10,373 nt of DNA from DATKEU01 sp035544495 (GTDB lineage Bacteria; Myxococcota_A; Polyangia; Fen-1088), in the NCBI GenBank assembly GCA_035544495.1, contig DATKEU010000160.1, positions 1-10,373 on the forward strand, given 5' to 3'. Position numbers and translations under genes: made by a program. The notes beneath the pieces are model-generated. The model was not told the DNA's origin. It was given only the letters and a program-made list of their open reading frames with translations, and ran no database searches. Shown here in pieces: positions 6,192 to 10,373 of this stretch; the stretch's first letter is position 1, and each line of letters begins with the position of its first letter.

Positions 6192-7097
6192 ATGCGAATG
6201 GCCAAACGTCGCGCTCGCCCCGGGCTGGTCCTGCTGGTCTCGGGCGCGATGCTGCTCGCCTTCGACGCGCCGGCGCGCGCCTTCGAGGATTACGTCGGGA
6301 CACGCTCGCTGGCGCTCGGCGGCGCGTTGCGCGGGGCCGCGGCGGGCGACAGCGGTCCTCTCCTGAACCCGTCGGGCATGACGCTGGCTCGGTCCTACAC
6401 CATCGAGGCGGCGTATGCGCGCTCGAACCGGCGCGACAGCAACTTCTTTCACGGGTCGGTGGTCGATTCGACGTCCGGGCTGAACCTGGCGGGCGGCCTC
6501 TACTACACCTTCCAGTCGAACGCGCCCAGCGACGCTCCCACCGGCCGCGGTCACGAGGTCGGGCTGGCGATGGCGCTGCCGCTCGGCGATTACGTGTCTC
6601 TCGGCGGCACGGCCAAGTACCTGCGCCTGTCTGGCGATCAGGCGTTCGAAGGCCACAGCGGCGGCACCACGTTCGACGTCGGTGTCACCGTGCGGCCCCT
6701 GATGGGCCTCTCGCTGGGGGCCGTCGGAACCAACCTCTATAACCTGAAGAACGACGAGGTCCCGCGCACCATCGGTTTCGGCGTCGGGTACTCGCCGGTG
6801 CCGGAGCTGATGCTGGCCGTCGACGGCCGCACGATGCTGGATGCGTCGCTGCGCACGGGGACCAAGGGGACCAGCGTGATGGGCGGCGGCGAGTTCTTCC
6901 TGGCGCGGCGCTATGCCTTCCGCCTGGGCGGCGGTTATGACGCCCTCGACACCAACGGCTACCTGTCGGGCGGGTTCTCTCTCGTGTCGGAGATCGGGGC
7001 GCTGGACATCGCCGGGCGCCGCGATCTGTTCGGAGTGACAGGAAAAGCCATCACGGTGGTCACCGCCGGCTTCCGCCTGTTCGTTCCCCAGCCATAG
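6192..7097 (+). CDS. PorV/UPF0164-like outer-membrane beta-barrel protein
   Basis: A 301-residue protein with a signal peptide at 1-30 (KRR, then GLVLLVSGAMLLAF, cleavage after ARA). The mature start (YVGTRSLALGGALRGAAAGDSG then LLNPSGM) is the pattern seen at the head of PorV/PorQ, UPF0164 and related FadL-like barrels, where an 'ALGGA..A..D...NPAG' motif precedes the strands. The rest alternates polar and hydrophobic residues with Gly/Asn turns (GLNLAGGLYYTFQS, YVSLGGTAKYLRLSG, TIGFGVGYSPVPELMLAVDG), giving roughly a dozen strands, and ends with TAGFRLFVPQP, an aromatic-rich last strand. It should sit in the outer membrane; its cargo or partners are unknown and no secretion genes are adjacent. 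A second ATG two codons in (6198) is equally possible. No terminator was seen after it, so read-through towards the sigma gene cannot be excluded. Confidence 0.75.
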   Translation: MRMAKRRARPGLVLLVSGAMLLAFDAPARAFEDYVGTRSLALGGALRGAAAGDSGPLLNPSGMTLARSYTIEAAYARSNRRDSNFFHGSVVDSTSGLNLAGGLYYTFQSNAPSDAPTGRGHEVGLAMALPLGDYVSLGGTAKYLRLSGDQAFEGHSGGTTFDVGVTVRPLMGLSLGAVGTNLYNLKNDEVPRTIGFGVGYSPVPELMLAVDGRTMLDASLRTGTKGTSVMGGGEFFLARRYAFRLGGGYDALDTNGYLSGGFSLVSEIGALDIAGRRDLFGVTGKAITVVTAGFRLFVPQP

Positions 7098-7136
7098 CAA
7101 GGCCGGGGACGCTAGACTCTCGCCTGCCGATGTTGG

Positions 7137-7163
7137 GGAACCTGCGGGCTCGCCCGCTGTCCG
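7137..7163 (+). promoter_or_regulatory. Candidate ECF-type promoter (GGAAC-N17-GTC) of the sigma gene
   Basis: GGAACCT (7137-7143) matches the GGAAC -35 element used by many ECF sigma factors. GTC (7159-7161, in tgtccga) sits 17 bases past GGAAC, the spacing and core typical of ECF -10 elements. A start around 7168-7172 would leave a ~65-base leader before the ATG at 7237. ECF genes are commonly autoregulated, so this is a plausible self-activated promoter; the match is by eye and short. The spacer is itself a dyad (gcgggc / gcccgc, 7144-7157). Confidence 0.4.
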
Positions 7164-7194
7164 ATCAGCTGTGGAGGCGACGCTCCGGCTGTCC

Positions 7195-7215
7195 CGCGCT
7201 CGCGCTCGCGCTCGC
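7195..7215. repeat. Tandem hexamer CGCGCT, 3.5 copies
   Basis: Three exact copies of cgcgct plus a half copy lie in the leader of the sigma gene. If translated from the GTG at 7171 they would give alternating Arg-Ala (RARARAR), which is unlike a real sigma N-terminus and supports starting at 7237. Its role, if any, is unknown. Confidence 0.6.
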
Positions 7216-7236
7216 CGAGGCCGGGTCCCCTACACG

Positions 7237-7824
7237 ATGAGCCTGGCCGACCGCCTGCTCATCAACCGTCTCAAGGCGCGCGACGAGCAGGCGTTCAACG
7301 AGATCGTCCGGCGCCACGGCGACCAGGTGTTCAGCCTGGTCTATCGCATGATCGGCAGCCGGCCCGAGGCGGAGGACATCGCGCAGGAAGTGTTCGTCAC
7401 CGTGTTCAAGACCATCGACGGCTTTCGCGGCGAATCCAAGTTCTCGACCTGGCTGCTGCGCATCGCCGCCAACCAGTGCAAGAACCGGATCAAGTACCTG
7501 GCGCGCCGGCCGGCCGCCGCGTCGGCGTACGAGGACGTGGCGGAGACCGCCGGCTCGTCGGCGTCGTCGCTGCCGCCGCCGGCGCAGGGGCACATCGACG
7601 CGCCCGACGTGCTGATGGAGGCGGCGGAGCTGGAATCGCTGACCCAGGCCGCCATCGCCGCCCTGGACGACGAGCACCGGCTGCTCATCGTCCTGCGCGA
7701 CGTCGAGGAGCTTTCGTATCAGGAGATCGGCGATATCACGGGCCTGGCCGAGGGGACCGTCAAGTCGCGCTTGCACCGGGCGCGCATGGCCATCAAAGAA
7801 CACCTGGACAAGCACACGCGCTGA
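7237..7824 (+). CDS. ECF sigma factor (sigma-70 family, RpoE-like)
   Basis: From the ATG at 7237 the product is 195 residues, the usual ECF size. Region sigma-2 spans ~16-90: DEQAFNEIVRRHGDQVFSL, then GSRPEAEDIAQEVFVTVFK (core-binding and -10 recognition helix), then FSTWLLRIAANQCKNRIK. A ~40-residue Ala/Ser/Pro linker replaces sigma-3. Region sigma-4 (~132-190) holds VEELSYQEIGDITGLAEGTVKSRLHRAR, with the helix-turn-helix (YQEIGDITGLAEGTVKSRL) that reads the -35 element. The longer GTG start at 7171 is rejected: its extra 22 residues are Arg/Ala repeats, and the candidate promoter would place transcription start right at it. Eleven bases separate the stop from the next gene, a zinc-finger anti-sigma factor, which makes this a standard sigma/anti-sigma pair responding to some envelope or redox signal. 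The regulon is unknown. Confidence 0.93.
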   Translation: MSLADRLLINRLKARDEQAFNEIVRRHGDQVFSLVYRMIGSRPEAEDIAQEVFVTVFKTIDGFRGESKFSTWLLRIAANQCKNRIKYLARRPAAASAYEDVAETAGSSASSLPPPAQGHIDAPDVLMEAAELESLTQAAIAALDDEHRLLIVLRDVEELSYQEIGDITGLAEGTVKSRLHRARMAIKEHLDKHTR

Positions 7825-7835
7825 ACAGCCGACCC

Positions 7836-8198
7836 ATGGATCACGCCCGCGCTGCCGAACTGTTCTCCGACTACGCCGACGGGAGCTTGCCTCCCGCGCT
7901 GAAGGCGGAGCTGGAGCAGCACCTCTCCGCCTGCATCCAGTGCCGGACCGAGCTGCACGCGTTCCGGCAGGCCGTGGGTTCGTTGAGCCGCCTCAAGAAA
8001 CCGGCGCCGGCGGGTTTTCTCCCCAGCATTCAAAAGCAGATCTACGAACGCTCGCGCGGGCGCTTCTTCGGCAAGCGCTGGAAGCTGTTCGGCCGCATCC
8101 CCTTCGAGTGGGTGTCGCTGGCGATGATCATCGCCATGCTGATCTATTACATTGCGCTGCTGCACGGCGCGCCCAGCGGCGTGCGGCCCGGGAATTGA
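7836..8198 (+). CDS. Zinc-finger membrane anti-sigma factor
   Basis: A 120-residue protein directly downstream of the ECF sigma gene. The N-terminus carries the anti-sigma zinc-binding motif: H29-x3-C33-x2-C36 in EQHLSACIQCRTEL, preceded by FSDYADGSLPP (typical 'L..YLDGEL' lead-in). These ZAS/zf-HC2 domains hold their sigma factor inactive in the cytoplasm. A basic stretch (RGRFFGKRWKLFGR) leads into one hydrophobic segment at ~91-109 (EWVSLAMIIAMLIYYIALL), so the protein is inner-membrane, N-in. Only about ten residues follow, so there is no periplasmic sensor domain. The ATG at 7836 starts the recognisable domain; no clear Shine-Dalgarno is present, so translation is probably coupled to the sigma gene. 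The stop is one base from the stop of the convergent methyltransferase gene. Confidence 0.88.
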   Translation: MDHARAAELFSDYADGSLPPALKAELEQHLSACIQCRTELHAFRQAVGSLSRLKKPAPAGFLPSIQKQIYERSRGRFFGKRWKLFGRIPFEWVSLAMIIAMLIYYIALLHGAPSGVRPGN

Positions 8199-8199
8199 T

Positions 8200-9480
8200 T
8201 CAGTAGACGTACGCGACCAGGACCTTGAGGTATTGCCCCTCGGTGAAGGCGGGCGGCATCGGGTGATCGGGCGCGGGCCCGCGGCGCTCGATGATCTGCA
8301 GCGGGCGGCCGGCCTGCTTGGCGCCGGCGGCGACGATGCGTTCGAAGGTGTCGGCGTCGACGTTCTGCGAGCACGAGCAGGTGACCAGGACGGCGCCGGG
8401 CGCCGCCGCCGACAGCGCCAGCGCGTTCAGCCGCTCGTAACCCTTGCGCGCGGCTTCCAGATCCTTGCGGGCGCGGGCGAACTTGGGCGGATCCAGGACG
8501 ATGAGATCGAACGAGCGCGGCGTGGCGGTCTCGAGAAAGCGAAAGGCGTCGGCCTCGACGGCGTCGATGGTGGCGCCGTTCCTCTGCGCGTGGGCCTCGA
8601 TGCGGGCGATGGCGCGCGCCGAGCTGTCGACGGCGGTGACCGCGGCCGCTCCGCCGCGCGCCGCCTGCAGGCCGAAGCCGCCCGCGTAGGCGTAGCAATC
8701 CAGCACGCGCGCCCCGCGCCCGAGCTGGCCGACGCGGATGCGGGTCTCGCGCTGGTCGATGAACATCCCGGTCTTCTGGCCAGAGAGCGGCTCCACCTCC
8801 AGGTGGATGCCGTCCTCGACGCCGGCCACCGTCGCCCGCGAGGCGCCGCGCGCCACGCGGGCCGCCGCCTCGAAGCCCTCCAGCTCGGCGTAACCGGCGG
8901 GCGAGGCCTCGTAGATCGTCTTCGGCGCGAGGATCTCCTCGACAGCGTCGAAGATCTCGGCCCGGCGCTGCGCCAGGCCCAGCGTCGTCAGCTGAACGAC
9001 GGCGGCGTCGGCGAAGACGTCGACCACCAGTCCGGGCAGATCGTCCCCTTCGCTGTTCACCAGGCGATAGATGTCCGTCGCCGCGGAGGGCAGGCCCAGG
9101 CGCGCGCGCAGGGCGCGGGCGCGCTCGACTCGGCCGCGCAGGAAGGCGGCGTTCACCGGCTCGTCGGCGCGCGTGCAGAGCCGCACGGGGATCTGCGAGC
9201 GCGGGTTGTAAAAGCCGCGGCCGATGAGGCGCCCGTCGTGATCGCACAGCGACACCACGTCGCCCGGGCCGCATTCGCCCTCGACGCGATCGACGGCGTT
9301 GCCGTAGACCCAGGGGTGACCGAACCAGAGCGGCCGCGCCCGCCCGGAACGCAGGAAGACCCGAGCCGCGGAGTCCTGACCGCCGCTGCCCGTCGATGGC
9401 AGCTGGCGCGCGCTCGGCGGCGGCGGCGGCGGTGACCCGCCCTGGCGTTCGGGCGGCCGGCGGCCGCGCGGGGCCGGCAT
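8200..9480 (-). CDS. rlmI: RlmI-type 23S rRNA (cytosine-5) methyltransferase
   Basis: The 426-residue product matches the class I rRNA large-subunit methyltransferase family (E. coli RlmI, which makes m5C1962 with SAM). Residues ~38-110 are a PUA RNA-binding domain (RARPLWFGHPWVYGNAV, then GFYNPRSQIPVRL). NSEGDDLPGLVVD (142-154) is a family signature. The Rossmann methyltransferase contains KTGMFIDQRETR, SAM motif VLDCYAYAGGFG (259-270), acidic AVD (283-285), DPPKF (330-334) and LVTCSCSQ (365-372), whose C370 is the expected catalytic nucleophile. The first ~35 residues are Pro/Gly/Arg-rich and include six prolines from a GGC/CCG triplet run, longer than in E. coli RlmI. The ATG at 9480 is chosen because it lies one base after the upstream regulator's stop; an in-frame ATG at 9528 would overlap that gene by 47 bases. 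Coupled translation with the upstream gene is likely. Confidence 0.88.
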   Translation of the reverse strand: MPAPRGRRPPERQGGSPPPPPPSARQLPSTGSGGQDSAARVFLRSGRARPLWFGHPWVYGNAVDRVEGECGPGDVVSLCDHDGRLIGRGFYNPRSQIPVRLCTRADEPVNAAFLRGRVERARALRARLGLPSAATDIYRLVNSEGDDLPGLVVDVFADAAVVQLTTLGLAQRRAEIFDAVEEILAPKTIYEASPAGYAELEGFEAAARVARGASRATVAGVEDGIHLEVEPLSGQKTGMFIDQRETRIRVGQLGRGARVLDCYAYAGGFGLQAARGGAAAVTAVDSSARAIARIEAHAQRNGATIDAVEADAFRFLETATPRSFDLIVLDPPKFARARKDLEAARKGYERLNALALSAAAPGAVLVTCSCSQNVDADTFERIVAAGAKQAGRPLQIIERRGPAPDHPMPPAFTEGQYLKVLVAYVY

Positions 9481-9481
9481 C

Positions 9482-10373
9482 CTAGGTTTCGCCTTGCGGA
9501 GATCGGTAGTCGTCGGCGTTGATGCCATAACGTTGCAGGCAGCGCCAGACGACGGCGTACTGCCGATCCAGGTGGCGCGCCACGTGCGCCACGCTGCCGC
9601 GGTACTGGCGCAGGAGCGTGGTCAGCTCTTGCGGCGTGGGCGCCGGCCGGCGCGTGCGCGCGGTGGTCGCCTCGTCGCTGGCCTCCGGGATGCCGGGGTT
9701 GCCGTCCGGATCGCTGACGCCGTCGCTGCGCCTCGGCAGATCGCGGGTCGAGCTGACCTGCGATGACTGCGGGGTATCGGCGCCCGGCTCCAGCAGCGCC
9801 GCCAGCACGTCGGGCAGGTGCGAAAAACCGATGATCGGCTGTCCGCGGCTCAGCACCTCGGCCTCGCTGATTGTCTTTTGCAGCTCGCGGACATTGAGCG
9901 GCCAGTTGTACAGGAAAAGGGCGTGGAACGCCTCGGTCTCGAACGTGCGGGGCGTCGCCGTCTCGGCCGCGCGCACGTCGCGCAGAAAAAACTCCACCAG
10001 CCGGCCGACGTCCTCCAGGCGCTCGCGCAGCGCGGGCAGCTGCACCGGCTGCGCGCCCAGACGGCCCACCAGCGCGTCCTGAACGTTGCCCGCCTTGGCC
10101 ATGGCGGCGCGGCTGCTGGCGGCGATGATGCGCACGTCGGCTTCGACGACGCGGGTGGATCCCAGCGGGCTGAACTTGCGGTCCTGCAGAAAGCGCAGCA
10201 GCTTCGGCTGCAGCTCCGGCGGCATCTCGCCCAGCTCGTCGAGGAACAGCGTCCCGCCCTGCGCCGATTCGATGAATCCCACCTTGCGGGTCTGCGCCGT
10301 CGAGTGGGCGCCCTTGTCGTAACCGAACAGCTCGCTCTCGACCAGCTCGCGCGGGATGGCGGCGCAGTTGATG
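9482..10373 (-). CDS. Sigma-54-activator-like AAA+ regulator with degenerate motifs (N-terminus beyond the right edge)
   Basis: About 297 residues are visible, starting inside the AAA+ domain at INCAAIPRELVESELFGYDKG. This region and Walker B (GGTLFLDELGEMP) are clearly those of bacterial enhancer-binding proteins of the NtrC class. Several key sites are altered: the sigma-54-contacting GAFTGA loop reads GAHSTA (10295-10312); the usual AATN of sensor I reads AASS; the FRxDLxxRL arginine-finger segment reads VQDALVGRL, keeping only one Arg; and NWPGNVREL reads NWPLNVREL. A Ser/Thr/Asp/Pro-rich linker of ~50 residues leads to a Fis-type helix-turn-helix (GSVAHVARHLDRQYAVVWRCLQRYGI) at the C-terminus. 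The sensory N-terminus (often FHA, GAF or receiver) is outside the window. The stop is one base from the start of rlmI. Family membership is sure; whether it still activates sigma-54 polymerase is doubtful. Confidence 0.9.
   Translation of the reverse strand, partial: INCAAIPRELVESELFGYDKGAHSTAQTRKVGFIESAQGGTLFLDELGEMPPELQPKLLRFLQDRKFSPLGSTRVVEADVRIIAASSRAAMAKAGNVQDALVGRLGAQPVQLPALRERLEDVGRLVEFFLRDVRAAETATPRTFETEAFHALFLYNWPLNVRELQKTISEAEVLSRGQPIIGFSHLPDVLAALLEPGADTPQSSQVSSTRDLPRRSDGVSDPDGNPGIPEASDEATTARTRRPAPTPQELTTLLRQYRGSVAHVARHLDRQYAVVWRCLQRYGINADDYRSPQGET

Noticed and set aside
5358..7100. 580-codon open frame on the minus strand across radC and the barrel gene
   Set aside because: Composition is Arg/Gln/Ala/His-rich without motifs, and it is antisense to RadC's complete JAMM site and a signal-peptide barrel protein.
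7144..7157. gcgggc/gcccgc dyad as terminator of the barrel gene
   Set aside because: It has no T-run after it and sits inside the spacer of the ECF-like promoter, so an operator or chance palindrome is more likely.
7171..7236. GTG start giving the sigma factor 22 extra residues
   Set aside because: The extra part is an Arg-Ala repeat from the hexamer run and would begin at the inferred transcription start; the ATG at 7237 gives the standard ECF length.
8152..9435. Long plus-strand frame, and another minus-strand frame (8147-9274), over the methyltransferase
   Set aside because: Both are off-frame shadows of the RlmI-type gene, which carries all expected motifs in order.
1..10373. Mobile element, CRISPR array, tRNA/rRNA or defence island
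   Set aside because: No transposase or integrase, no spaced repeats, no cloverleaf or rRNA sequence, and no flanking direct or inverted repeats were seen. recQ and radC can occur near mobile or defence loci, but nothing else here supports that reading.

Overview
The window is GC-rich throughout and has tight gene spacing and frequent GTG/TTG starts. Three protein styles stand out: secreted Cys/Pro-rich outer-membrane proteins, a divergent Fis-type enhancer-binding regulator, and RecQ with long disordered extensions. Together they suggest a myxobacterium-like Gram-negative (Myxococcota / former Deltaproteobacteria). That placement is inference from style; there is no rRNA or other phylogenetic marker here.

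Layout, left to right. (1) 1-460, minus: the first part of an unrecognised lipoprotein, cut by the left edge. (2) 555-1798, plus: two genes overlapping at TTGA, an OmpA-domain periplasmic protein and a small lipoprotein with a carboxypeptidase-regulatory-like fold. (3) 1829-5248, minus: a proline-rich outer-membrane barrel protein and, upstream of it, a RecQ-family DNA helicase with a basic Asn/Arg/Gly-rich tail. (4) 5448-8198, plus: RadC (JAMM domain), a PorV/UPF0164-like barrel protein, an ECF sigma factor and its probable zinc-finger membrane anti-sigma factor. (5) 8200-10373, minus: an RlmI-type 23S rRNA cytosine methyltransferase and, one base upstream of it, a sigma-54-activator-like AAA+ protein that runs off the right edge.

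Three functional themes recur: cell-envelope proteins (five genes), nucleic-acid maintenance or modification (recQ, radC, rlmI) and transcription control (ECF sigma/anti-sigma pair and the AAA+ regulator). recQ and radC are divergent around a ~200-bp intergenic region. The ECF gene has a GGAAC-N17-GTC candidate promoter that would make it self-regulated. No mobile element, CRISPR array, tRNA, rRNA or recognisable defence island is visible.

The most unusual points are: the AAA+ regulator, whose sigma-54-contacting loop reads GAHSTA instead of GAFTGA and which has other altered AAA+ motifs; the RecQ protein with a tail like those of RNA-helicase proteins, a winged-helix-like segment ahead of the zinc module, and an Asp where the fourth zinc Cys should be; and the anti-sigma factor with almost no extracytoplasmic part. 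Otherwise this looks like ordinary chromosome, and I do not see a convincing new multi-gene system.
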